Source of the DNA: Embiotoca jacksoni
Lineage: Eukaryota; Chordata; Actinopteri; Embiotocidae
DNA: 64,000 bases
Assembly (NCBI GenBank): GCA_022577435.1
Contig: JAKOON010000008.1
Coordinates: 826,001 to 890,000, forward strand
Direction: 5' to 3'
Positions 1 to 18,300 of this stretch are shown piece after piece. A program made the translations under genes and the position numbers. Under the pieces are notes generated by a model, which was given only the letters and a program-made list of their open reading frames with translations, made no database searches and was not told the origin of the DNA. The number at the start of each line of letters is the position of its first letter. The stretch's first letter is position 1.

Positions 1-3000
1 TGAATGATTCTATTATTTATGTTTGCAACAGACCATATTTGCCAGAGCACATTTTCTGCCCAGCTATATCCAGCTGTTGATGCCACAAAGGTACACATCT
101 TGGAATTATTTGAAATCTGACACATTTAACATATAAACTAAACAGCAATGCAATTGCAATGTATGCGTCTCTTGGTTTTGTAATTTGGGTGCAAGAGAAA
201 AATAATTCAATTATCACCATAAAATCACACGTATTAGGGCTACAACCCTGGCTGCACATGCATGAGTAGAATGGGCCTCAGGATGCGATTTCATGTGTGT
301 AGTTAAAGAAACAAATCTGACTTAAAACAACTTTGTATGTGAATTTCAGCTAGTTGATGGATGCACCAGCCTCTGGGGTGATGGGAGCGATGGATAACTC
401 AGTAACATCTGGACAAGCGACAGTAAAGAGGGATTTAGTGTTAGCCCCAGGAAGGCAGGGAGAAGCTGTATGTCCATTAAACGCTTTATTACAGAGCCAG
501 CAGCCCCATGCTAACTCACTTAGCCCAGTGTGCAGGAGGATCTACTCAGTAGTCTGACTGCCTGTCAGACTGCCTGCCATGCAACACACACTATGCTGGA
601 TGCAGCAGCTACCTTACACACTTTGGTTAACTTGGCCCATTTGGTAGCTTGCCCATTTGTCAATCAAAGTGTAGAAAGTGGTGTGCACTCTAATGTCTAG
701 CAAAAGTAAAACTCTGGTACTGAAGTCTTGAATGGAACCCTTTAACAAAGTGTAAATACAGATGAATGTAGTCCACAATCTGTTTTAATATGATGGTGAA
801 AATCTGTATACTGACAGATCTGAATACTGCAAACCAAAATCTATACAAAAACAAAATCAAAAACATGCAACACCATCACTAACTTGGTATTATTTGTGTT
901 AATGTTATCAATGTTGCTTAATCTTTAATTTTGTGGTTTGATTTTTGTTGTTTTGTTAACAAACACACATCTGGTTTTGAACAACCAGATTTACTTGACA
1001 TGTGCAGTCAATAAATAGAAGAGACACAGTTGCTCTGCTTTTCCCTGCTGCTTGAGATCCCAGAAGGGTTATAGACGAGGCACTTGCTGGTAGGGTAATG
1101 TGTCAAAGTCTGGCTCCTACCAGTTCAGACGCTCCTGATCTATGATCCAAGTGTCGTCTGGGCAGGCGGATGTCTATGGAGGCGGAAGATGATGGAAGTG
1201 ATTCCCTGCTAGGTAAGAGGTTCCATTGATTCAGTGATACAAGAGCCACTGGTCTTCCTTCCCCACTTTCTCCAACAAAGATACTCTGACCTGGACCGAG
1301 CCCTTTGAACAATTTGCCTTTCTGTTTTTAGGCCATGACTTTATTAAACACCTAAATGGGCTCAATTCATGACAGATCCTGCTCAATTCTATACACTTAG
1401 GTTTCTGAGTGAAGTTAGAGACAGCAAGCTGGGTGGTGAAACAAACATTGTCCCCAAACATTGCAACCCGTAAACTGTAGGGACACCCCCAAAATAAGAA
1501 ATGCTCCATCACTTATAGATTTAAAGACTTATCAGTCGGCAATCTGAAATGTAAAAGATAATGGGCACAGTGAGTCAGGGTCCCAGTGGTCAGGCCAAGA
1601 GCCTTGGTAATTCCTTGGCAAAATTGACAATTGCTAATATGTATTGCTAATCTGAAATAAAAGATGCAGAACAAGTCACTCTCTTGAAGGCCAGCATAAC
1701 TCCCGGGGAGGTGTCCGAGCCTGCAGTAAGGGCTGTGCTAGAGGAAGTCCAAAAAGTACCTTCATGCACACAAGTCTACCCATGAGCACAAACAGTTGAG
1801 GCCTGCAGCCTTGGGGAATTTGACAGCGTCCAATGGCTTCCAGAAGTTTCTAAAACCTTGAGGAAATGGATCTTCTTGCAGCAGATGTCCTCAGGAGTGC
1901 CAACGTTCTCCATTGCCCATCCTAGCGCATAGTGTCAGTGCAACCTTGTCTGTTTGAGAGCTGTATTCTAGAATTCGGCTGATGTCTGCAGTTCAGGGCT
2001 TACCTCTTTTTAAAGGGGTGTTGGAGACAGTGTTACTGAGTAAGGATTAAACATGGGGGCAGTGCCCCGGGGCAGTGGAATGGACCATAAAAACACTACT
2101 GTACCTTGCAGTAACCTTTACCATTCAGGAAAAGTGTGAATGTCTCTCCCAGTAGCCTTAATACTAAAATGAAAAAAAAAACAACAACACAAATATTTGG
2201 AAGTTCAATGTCCTTGAACTACACATATAGCAAATTTGAAAAACAAAAGTATACAATAACAGTACATTTGTATTAGGTATATATAATTAACAATAGATCG
2301 GGCAAAAAGTGCGATGTTCTTCTATAGAATAAACAATGTCATGTTTATGAAATCAGAGTCTAACGTATGAGATTTCCAAAGAGCAGAGGTAACTGGAAGG
2401 GGCACATTGGTCTCTACATGCACACTTGCGGATTACATGCTAATGCCACTGTGCTTTAAGAACGGCTGGTTGTGTTCTGTTTATCATATATATCTGAAAT
2501 TGCGATCGATGGTAGTTTGTCAGGGCTGTGTAATGTTCAGGACTTTTTACATCTTCTGGTTGTGTGTAGTTTATCTTGTGTAACTGAACTGTAGTTCCTA
2601 TTTTGTTGTGCCTCTGTTGGCGCAGAACCACTCTGCGCTGCTGGTATGTTGTTACTTTTGGACATTTTTGGACTATTGTTTGTTCTTTAGGCTTCCATCC
2701 ACACAATGTAACAACCAGAACCATCAATACTTCAGCTTACCGTGTGAATCCATATGCCCTGTCCATATGTAAATCGTTCTCCTAATATTCCACTGTATAG
2801 AATGATATGACCCTCAGCCTTGACATAATTTATGCATAAGCAGTGTCTTTTAATAACCCCTACTTTGTTTGTCAATGACATTAAACCCGTATTTGCTGAG
2901 AAGGCCATGTTTCAACTCCTCTTCCCTTTTGCATTTGTTCACTGTATCGGCCTGTCAGGTCTCTGATTCATGTGACACTTGAAACAAGCCAGATAGACTT

Positions 3001-3215
3001 GTAACAGCTCTTCACACAATGACACTATATGAAGGACTTTAACTCAGTGTTTCCCCACACTCCATTTAAAACCTCCAGCTTCCCCTTGGTGTGGTTGTGT
3101 GTGTGTGCGTGCCTAAGTGTGCATGTTGTAAACATATTTCCTTATACAAACTTGCATCTCGCATACGTGTGCCACATGTGCTTGCATGAATCTGTACATC
3201 TATCTTTATGTGTGT
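1..3215. other. Non-genic flank, nothing recognised
   Basis: Short open frames only, none with a recognisable domain. A weak coding-like stretch at 1,708-1,932 on the plus strand (74 codons interrupted by one TGA) is discussed under findings. An 8-bp inverted repeat around 970-990 is too small to interpret. Confidence 0.5.
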
Positions 3216-3218
3216 GTG

Positions 3219-3257
3219 AAAGAGAGCGCGAGCGAGAGAGAAAGTGAGAGAGAGAGA

Positions 3258-3295
<38 letters not shown>
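3219..3295. repeat. (GA)n-rich low-complexity tract
   Basis: Imperfect GA repeat that becomes pure GA from about 3,267. It follows a TG-rich stretch and makes a long spurious Ser/Leu frame on the other strand. Confidence 0.9.
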
Positions 3296-3299
<4 letters not shown>

Positions 3300-3444
3300 T
3301 TCCTGCAGCAAGAAAAATTAGTTGATGTCCTGTGTTCGGTTAATTAAGACAGCAGTCAACAGAGAGAGGAAGAGAAAGCTGAGAGATGGCAGAGAGGTGC
3401 TAATTCATAATTGACGTAATGGATGAAATCTGTCTCTTGCTTTT

Positions 3445-7339
<3,895 letters not shown>

Positions 7340-7340
<1 letters not shown>

Positions 7341-7545
7341 TTTCTCTGACTTAGCTCTTTAACAAGTTAGTGTAGGTCAACTTAAAATGGCACTTACTAA
7401 TAGCACTTTGAAGTTTACCTATCTTGAAGAAAATTGTACTTTCTTGATTGTTGTTGTTCTGAATTTGTACCCTCATGGTTGAAATGCACTTATTGTAAGT
7501 CGCTTTGGATAACAGCATCAGCTAAATGAAATGTAATGTAATGTA
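7340..7545 (+). mobile_element. Tail of a fish LINE/SINE-type retroelement
   Basis: At 7,488-7,545 the sequence reads as the widespread teleost tail: TTATTGTAAGTCGCTTTGGA, then an AGCATCAGCTAAATGAAATG segment, then TGTAATG repeats. This tail is found at the 3' end of many fish non-LTR or SINE copies. The upstream limit is uncertain; only the last 60 bp are clear. Confidence 0.65.
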
Positions 7546-8204
7546 ATTTGTCTTCCTGGCATTCTCCTCCATTCTGTAAACAGATCATAAATTCCAGCCT
7601 TCAAGTCACTTCTGGCATGTTCATTAGTCTCTTCTCTTTCACCACAATTTCCTCCTCCAACAGCCATCTACCTTTATATTTCTCCTGTTGCAGTTCGGTA
7701 TGTTTATCTTTCAGTAGGTCTAATTCACTTCTACCATTCTGTCACAAATGAACTGACTTGACTGTGTGAGGGAAGAAACAAGATAGGAGATGCTGGATAG
7801 TGCTAAAATGACTGACTTCTCTTCATCCTCTATGTTGTCTAAAGTCGTCTGAGCCAACCTGACACGAGCTTGGCATGGAAACCCTCCCAATGGCCAATTA
7901 CATCTGAGATGCTCCAACACAGAGATGAGCTTTGACTTGTCCAACATCTACAATGTTCTGCTTACTTCTGCTTACTTCATCCTGTAACTGATCAATGGTT
8001 CCCTTCTCTCACAGAGAGATGCTGTTCCAGGTTTGTCTCTTCAGGATGGTGTGCTGCCTCAATCAAACTCCTGACTGGCTTTCCGAAATATGTAGCTGTG
8101 CACAGAGTGATCATACAGGCCTATTGTGGTTCTGTGCGAATAATGAATATTTTCTGCATAATGCCAAAATTTTACTTTAGACGGCCAATCAAAGACATTT
8201 TTCA

Positions 8205-8500
8205 CTTTGCACAATTTAAACACTCACTGGCCACTTCATTAGGTACACCTAATACTGGGTTGGAACCCCATTTGCCTTTAGAACTGTCCATTAATTGTTA
8301 ATATTACGCAGTTGCTGTATATTTGTAGGTAACACCTTCAAGATGCAAATCTCCTGTTCCACCACATCACAGAGATACTCCATTGGGTTGAGATCTGGTG
8401 ACCGTGGAGGGAAATTGAGTTCAGTGAACTCATTCTGTGTTCAACAGTTTGTCCAAAGTTCTTGGAGAAAAGCTGACTTTCAGACTATTGGTCCATTTGA
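8205..8500 (-). mobile_element. Tc1/mariner-like DNA transposon fragment (transposase C-terminus, decayed)
   Basis: Read on the minus strand, this encodes the C-terminal transposase signature SPDLNPMEYLCDVVE, a variant of the Tc1-family SPDLNPIEHLW block around the third catalytic acid. It then runs through a degraded C-terminus to a GGTACACCTAAT-type end that I recognise from a common fish and amphibian repeat. Stops and substitutions are frequent and the N-terminal two-thirds is absent, so it is a dead 3' fragment. Confidence 0.75.
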
Positions 8501-10060
8501 ACCTTGAGCCTTCCTGAGGGGAGGATGGTAAACAGGGGATTACCAGGTGTGAGAGCTGGTCCTTCTTGACAAGCATGCAGTGTTCACACTCCTCATCAGA
8601 TCCTCTGGTAATGGCAGCTTACTTGTGAACTTGATGAAAACGATATGATACTCATAAAACACACATAATATAGAACATAACAGAGTACTGAGGAACAGCT
8701 GAAACATTGCACTAACACAGCTAACACCAATACTACCTCTGGCCTACCTGCAAAATGCAAAAATATTACTTAAGACCCCGAGGTTTTTGCTTCCATCCTG
8801 TACACAGAGATTCTCATTGTCTTACATTGTATTTACCACTGGAAGACTTTTTGGTTATTATCTCTAGACATACACTGCTACAAAAACAGACACTTGCTGG
8901 CAATCCTTCAGAAATAGTGACTAACAATGACAAGTTATAGCACTGTACTCCAATTCTCAAACAGTAAATTAACATCAAGCATAATAATACACAGGGAACG
9001 TATATAAACGTTTAACTTAGCTTTAAGAAATTACTCGAAACTCTGCATGGCTGTGCATTTTGTATTGTGTCACAAACATAGTTGATGTGTGCTTTGTGAT
9101 TTTGCAGAGGTCTGCATGTATGCACCATACAGCACCAACTCAAGTCACTCAAACTGTGCCTGTCTGGAATATTTATGGAGTAGCTTTGGTGCTGAATTGT
9201 CTTTGTCTGTTTAACCTGATGAGTGGCTTTCAAGTTCCCTCTTGTTCTTTCTTATTCTCATTAATGAGATTTGTTCAGGCAACATGACAGCGTGAGAAAG
9301 ACCCTGAGACTGGCTGTCTCACACCAAAAGTGTGGAAGTTGACAACCCTGTAAATGTTCATAAGGAAATGGTGGTTGCAGCAGCAATACATTGCATTAGG
9401 TGTACACAGGATTTAGATTTTACAATAGTACATTTTTCGAGGAGAGGTAATTGCTTTAAATAAGGTATATAAATTGAACATTCTCACTACTAGTAGATCC
9501 ACTATATATTATTTCCTTACTTTGTGGCAAGCGTCTCCGGTACAATTTTCCCGAGTTTGACATCAAATTTGATGTATGATCTTTGCTGAGGTTTAAGATC
9601 CATGGTGAAATCCGAAATGTGCACATACCAGGAGTCATCAAAAGGTGTATAACAAAGGTCCTGATGTTGGTCATGCAATGTAACTAGAAATAGTTACTCA
9701 CTCACAAAAGGTATTCCTCACCCTGCTTCATGAGTATTAATGCACTTCACTTTGTTACAGCACAACAGATGCTCTCAGAACTTCACGAACTATACTCTTC
9801 TATGTAGAAAAAACAGCTTGTCACAGTCAGGCCCAGCTGGACTGTGTAGAGCACTAGTGTAACGAAAGCTAATGAGTCACCTCTGTCAGAGAACAAAAAG
9901 GAACTGGAGCACATGATTACAAATATCATTAGAAAATTGGTAGAACGAGGTTTCAAATATATTACATCATGATTCCAAGGGTAGGAGTAGCCATAGTCAT
10001 TGTCCAAGTATCATACCCATAACACCATGTTGAAAACAATAACTCTCTTTAAGGTACACA
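8501..10060. other. Non-genic stretch, nothing recognised
   Basis: Unique-looking AT-rich sequence. Short frames at 9,012-9,287 and 9,456-10,007 have no recognisable motif. Confidence 0.45.
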
Positions 10061-10076
10061 TATGTATATATATACA

Positions 10077-10129
<53 letters not shown>
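10061..10129. repeat. (AT)n microsatellite
   Basis: About 70 bp of alternating TA with a small CAG interruption near 10,075. It is self-complementary and could extrude as a cruciform. Confidence 0.95.
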
Positions 10130-10131
<2 letters not shown>

Positions 10132-11567
10132 ACATTGTATGGGTTAAAATATTGCACAGATGTCTAGTGAACCTAGCATGATAGCCAGCGAGCTATCTTG
10201 CAATACCACCCTGCACCTCAACAAGTGATATTAAGTATTTTAGTGTTTTTTTTTTTGCCCATTTGGTATTCTAAGACAAATTGAGGCTGCCGCATCACTG
10301 TGCTTGTGGACCACTAAAAAAAAAAATCCATAAAGTTTTTTTTATCAACCCTATTTGTCTCTTTATTGTTCCTCTATGTTTGCCATTTAGGGGGCACATG
10401 AGAGGATTCCAGTGCCAGCTGACAAGTCCAGGTCAGAATTTATTTCTCAGTATAGCTCTGTATAACGTTACTGACAGTGTTAATATGTTGAATTAGCTTG
10501 TTGACATGCAGTTCAGATCAGATAGATTATCTGTATGTGACAAGCTCAATTAGCTCATCATCTGGCCATCTACCAAACTGTAACAATGTAATGCAGCAAA
10601 CAAAACAGGCACACTGACCTTGTAAGGACAATTCAAAACAGATCTTTCATGGAGTAAATGGCAACACAAACCATAGTGAAGAACATTCTAAATGGTGTCA
10701 ATGAGGTCGATAATGCTCTATTAACAACTATTAATAACAAATTAGTTTAAGCTCTTTCAACAACTATAGGCTGGAGGGTAGTATTTGAAATATTGCAAAT
10801 GAGTTGTTCTGGGTGGTAAACATGTTGAGGCTCATTTGACTGTTAAAAAAAAAATCTTAACCATAATTAATAATGTATTAATGCTCTCTATGGCCCTTGT
10901 AAATTTGAAACTATCACATGCATAAGGTAAATAGTGTGTATTTTAGCACACTATATAGCCACCACATGCTTGAAAAATGGAAAAGGACATTAATTCAACC
11001 AATTCACTGGTCACTGGCAAGAAAAAAAGATACCTGCTTCTTATTCTGAAAGGATAGGACAACAGAATGATTCAGGATTTTGAATTCTTAAGATATAAAC
11101 CACTTTCTATACAAAAAGTTCCACAATGCACTGTTGAGATCATCAATCTGCAGTGCAACACGTCCCAATGAACCACCATCATCTTTGTACTTGAGAGTAG
11201 ATATATGTTCCTGGGCTAGATAGGGAACTTCAAAAGTGTTTCTGTTGATAGAGCATGATTGAGAAGCCCCAAGAGCATTTGGGTATTTCATATCATCATC
11301 CTAGACGTTTGGCATATCTGAGAAGGGACACTACGTTCTTTCCATTTCTCTCTTCCTCCCTTTCCTAGAATGAATAGATCATCAGTTATTGCCTCAAACC
11401 TTTCTCTTCCAATTTACCTGCCCATTTCTGAAATGACCAGACGTTATCATGTCGGTTCAGTTCTGATTCCATACACCTGCCACCATTTCTTCTCACTGGT
11501 TACACGATTCTTACAGTACTGCTATTTATTCAAATCGCCACCCAAGACACATAAAATAATCCCATTT
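10130..11567. other. Non-genic stretch, nothing recognised
   Basis: AT-rich with poly-T and poly-A runs (10,246 and 10,318). No supported gene or mobile element. Confidence 0.45.
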
Positions 11568-11800
11568 TAGTAAGACTTTACAATATGGGTACATTTAGTA
11601 ACGGCCATGATAAAAATGAATTAACAGCTGACGTGCAATTATTGACATTATTTTCTGTTAACGAATGACTCTATGTTAACCTAAATGTTAACCTTTACTA
11701 AGGGTTTATATTTTGATTCAGGACTAACTAATATCAGCATATGGCAAATAAAGTTGTTAACAAACATGTATTCTATGGAGTTAACAGCTAAGCAATTTCC
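11568..11800. mobile_element. Dispersed repeat of the 'AAGACTTTACAAT' type
   Basis: Starts AGTAAGACTTTACAATATGG and continues with TTAGTAACG and repeated GTTAAC/TTAAC blocks. I recognise this pattern from a non-autonomous repeat that is common in fish genomes. The right end is not visible, and no target duplication was found. Confidence 0.45.
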
Positions 11801-12179
11801 TTAAGAAAAAACTCTTTCGTAAATCTGTAATAACTGTCCACTTACCTGTCCATCGTCAAAGTTAAAAACACTTCACAAATGCAACAGAGTGCTGAAGAAA
11901 TGATCAGGACATTTTCAAAAAAGTTGTATGAACCCATTGCTGATAACATTGCTTTGCTATCATACGACAAATACTGGGTCATAGTTCTTTTGCAGATTGT
12001 GGTACTGTTTTAATAAATTATAGGTTATGATTTATGGACACTAAATGGGATTTATTGCTCTGGACACAGACAGTCAAGCGTGTACAGTGAGCAAGGTTCA
12101 GACCACATTTTAACTTATGTAATGGATCAGCATTCATATTTTGTGTCAATTTTGGAAGTCAATGAACAAACTTGCAGAA

Positions 12180-12296
12180 TATTGCTTCTCCTACATATAT
12201 TTCCCCCCACCATTCTGTTCCTATCAGAGGCTCTCTGTGTCAACGGATCCGAGTCGCTTCTACATCTCCCCCTGCCAGAGGCTATCTGTGTCAACA
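12180..12296. repeat. Imperfect tandem duplication, about 51 bp period
   Basis: CAGAGGCTCTCTGTGTCAAC at 12,225-12,244 recurs as CAGAGGCTATCTGTGTCAAC at 12,276-12,295 (19 of 20 identical). The CTTCTC...CTACAT...CCCCC segment before it is also partly repeated. Confidence 0.8.
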
Positions 12297-12619
12297 CCCC
12301 CCACCCCAGCTAATAGGCCTGTCAGCTCGCTGACATCGCAGGGTCGGACCACATGATGACACTGGACGTCAGAGACGTTGCCCATTAGTGAGCGTGACTT
12401 GCCTTCAATGTCAGCAACTGTGACATGCTTGATTCACTCGCTTACACACTGACCATGATATCATATTAGTCGAGAGGTCAATAAGTGACCCTAATGAATA
12501 ACAATAGGATATAATGCATTGAATGGCACAGGGTTCTAAGTCGATTGCTCAGTTTTGAAATCACTAAAAATGTCACATCATCTACAGGAATTGAGACTCA
12601 CTGAGGTCAGGATGAGCTT

Positions 12620-12800
12620 TAATAAATGGGGGAAGAGTCAGCAACAGGATGATTAATTAGTTAACAATTTATATTAATGTTCATTGAAAGACCTCCACTT
12701 AGAGTGTAATTAATTCTAATTAAAAGAGCGGCTATGGTTATGTTGGCAAGAAAAAAAGAAAGAAAACCCAAACAATATAATCAAGCTAATTAAATGGGGG
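12620..12800. promoter_or_regulatory. Candidate regulatory block rich in TAAT-core sites
   Basis: Contains GATGATTAATTAG, GTGTAATTAATTCTAATTAA and AGCTAATTAA, a cluster of homeodomain-type TAAT cores in non-repeat sequence. Conservation cannot be judged here, so this is a motif-density argument only. Confidence 0.25.
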
Positions 12801-13280
12801 TGGTCTGGAACCCTGCAGTTTTCAAGAACCGATGATGCCTGAAAATCAAGTGAAGTTGATCCATGTGTTTACGCACAAACACATAAAACAGCTTGTTTTA
12901 CAAATACGTCACAACAGCATCTCAATTCATTACAAGTGCATGCCATTACATAGAAAATAGATGATCATCATGCAAACATGCAGTGAAATTGGAAAAAAAT
13001 TACGAAATAAAAACAAAACAACTTAAAGCGCTGTAGGCTTATATCAATTACAGGCATTTACTTGTCTTTTTTCATTTCTATCTCTGGTTTCCCTGTTTTG
13101 TCGAAGTTTGCAATCCCCAGAAGACTGTGAGAGATTGACAGTTGTTCAGTAGAGTTCACAGTGGAGGAGCAAGTGTGATGCACTGAGCCCACCCAAACCT
13201 GTCAAGGCCAAAAACAGCCCGTCTTCTCGACGACGCCAGCTGAGATATCACTATGCGTGTCACTGCAAATGGACCACATC

Positions 13281-15735
<2,455 letters not shown>

Positions 15736-15739
15736 AACT

Positions 15740-18300
15740 CTGATCACTCACATACATGTTTTTTTTGTGATCAACTGTTTTAGTTTTCTTTAAGTTCAGA
15801 TATAACACAAAACAAAAATGACACATCAGGAAACAAAACAAAACACAAAAATAATAATAAACCCAGTGGTGACCCTCCCTCCCCCACCCACCTTCGCTGA
15901 TCTCCCTAAAGTATGCGCAGTTCAACTTCAAGTCCATCAAATGTCATCAACCACGAAAGATAGTTATAGCAATTTCTGATTTTGGCTGCAATCATTTCCC
16001 ATATCGAAATAGTATCAGCTCGAGCACCATGCACTCTTGCTAATGACATCTCCATATTAATAATATCAACATATGTGTTTATTCATTGAGCTTTTGTAAT
16101 TGTATGAAGAGGTTTCGATCTTACAGCCAGTATCTTTTTGGCAGCAGTGATGCCAGATTGGATAATTTGTCAATTCAAACAAGTTGATTTTAATGAAGAT
16201 GTATCGTTTAAGAGAAGCACAGTGGGAGAGCATTGGACTTCAATTACTTCAGATAGAGTAGCACAAACCAACTCCCCGGAAGAGCTTCACATCCTTGCGG
16301 TCGCAATACATATGCATGTAAGTACCTGTAAGGTCATCCATGCACGAGGTGTAATTAGAAGATAAAATACATTTCATGAGATAATTCTTCCTCAGTGTAA
16401 GATAAGTTCTGTAAATGCAGTTAAAATTGCTGGTGATCTGGATTTTTAGAGGCAAGGACAATTGAAGACCATATAATGTTATTGTCGAGTGTATCCTCTC
16501 CAAAATAGTGATCTAGCGCTTTAGTCCACACACTCCCAATGGGGAGAGTTTCAGAGGAAATAATCCGGAAAAGTGAATATAGTTGAGAAACCAGTCCTCT
16601 TTTTAGTCCCTTGATGTCCAGAATGGAGTGCCAGGGATGGGTAGTGAGTGGAGTGTTCCATGGCACTCTATATACTGTCATGGACGATCACAGTTGGAGA
16701 TATAGGAAAAAGGATGAGCTTGGTAAATTGTAAGATTGTTTTTAATTATTAAAGTTGCGGAGTCCGTTCTCATTATAAATATTAGCAAAAGAATGGACAC
16801 CTCCAGTACTATGAAAATGTGACCCTCCCAGTTAAGAGAGAATAGTTATTAAAGATAGGGGCATTAAGATGCCATTTACATGTACTGTTGGATTCCCTCT
16901 CAGCAAGATACCATCTTGACAAAAGGAAGGTCATTATTGGGCCCAGTCATAGTTTAGTTTGCGTTAAAGGGACTGCAGAGTAGATCAAATATTACAGCCT
17001 ATGTGGGTGGGTGGGCTAAATTACTTTCTAAAGGTTTCCAACAAGTAACAGAGTCAGAATTAAGCCAATCTGATAGTGGTCTCAAAGTGAAAGACCAAAA
17101 GTAATGTTTAAAATTAGGAACTGAAAGTCCACCCTCTGATTTGTGGCGTTGGAGAATTATAAATTTTATGCACGGTCGTTTCCCATCTCAGATGAACTTA
17201 GAGACCAAAAAGTGAATTTTATCTCATTCATCAGTTAGGGGTGATGAAGGTAACATGGATGAAAATAAATGTATCCTTGGGAGTATGTCCATCTTAACAA
17301 TTGACACAAAAGCGTGCAGTGACTTTGAAAGGTGATACTAACTAAAATATGGGAAGATGTCCACCCCCAAGTACTTAAACTGTTTGGCAATTGGAATATG
17401 TTCATGTAGTGAACTAGGATCTAATTCTGAGTTTGATCAAAAATAATGCCAATTTTATCCAGTTATTTTTTTTAACCAGACAGGGAACTGAATTCTGCAA
17501 ACGTATCTAAAATATGAAATAGTGAGGGGGCAGATTTGTCAAAGTATAACAACATGTTATCAGCATAGAACAATATGGAGTGAGTGATGTTATTGAAAGT
17601 AATAGGGGTGGTAGATGGATGTTGGCAAATTTTATGAGCAAGGGGCTCTAGTAATAAAGCAAATAAGAAGGGGCTTAGAGGGCAGCCCTGGCGGCAAGAG
17701 CATTATATATTATTATATAGTATGTATTGAAAGAAAGCTGAACTATATTGGTTTGGTGCATATATAAAAATAAAGGCAATTTTCCTACCATAAATGTTAG
17801 TTTCAATGACGGCAATTCGACCATCCTCACTACCAAAACGTTCAATTATCGTTAAGGACAGACTGTGTCTCACCAACACTAAGGCCCCATGACTTTTAGA
17901 GTTCTGGAGAAATGCGGCTGCAGCTGTAGTATAATAGTGTAATAGTATAATAGTAGTACAATAGCGCCAGTTTGCCAATCGGTATTTGTCATGTTGAATG
18001 TTGAAAATGCAATTCTTGAATGAAAGCCGAGTCAATCTTATGTCTCTTAAGCCAATCTAGACACATTGATCATTTCGTTGGACCATTTAGGCCGTTAATA
18101 TTCCAGCTAGCCACATGTAGCAAAGTCATAAATGACAAACTATTCTGGGCAAGATATCATATCTGCATATGTACTAAAAACAGAACTGAGGAGATCGAAA
18201 TAAACCCAACCCCGTTCCGACACTCATAAATATGAAATACAAAAAAACCCTGAAATTATACAACTTTGTGGGAGCAAATCTGACTTGTCACACAATGTCA
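15740..18300 (-). mobile_element. L1-type LINE remnant, internally deleted and 5'-truncated
   Basis: Reading right to left on the minus strand, endonuclease motifs appear first: ASWNINGLNGPTK near 18,091-18,110, DWLKRHKIDSAFIQE near 18,013-18,055 and IYAPNQY near 17,740-17,760. Reverse-transcriptase motifs follow at once: CRQGCPLSP just below 17,700 and a YADN version of the YADD box at about 17,556-17,567. Next come the RGWTF/NFKHY-like C-terminal region (about 17,050-17,170) and the AAKK...VDIINMEMSLAR tail (about 16,000-16,140). Frameshifts and stops are common. The N-terminal half of the reverse transcriptase (fingers, first palm motifs) is missing between endonuclease and CRQGCPLSP. A T-rich stretch near 15,760 may be the 3' tail. 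It is a dead copy. Confidence 0.88.
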
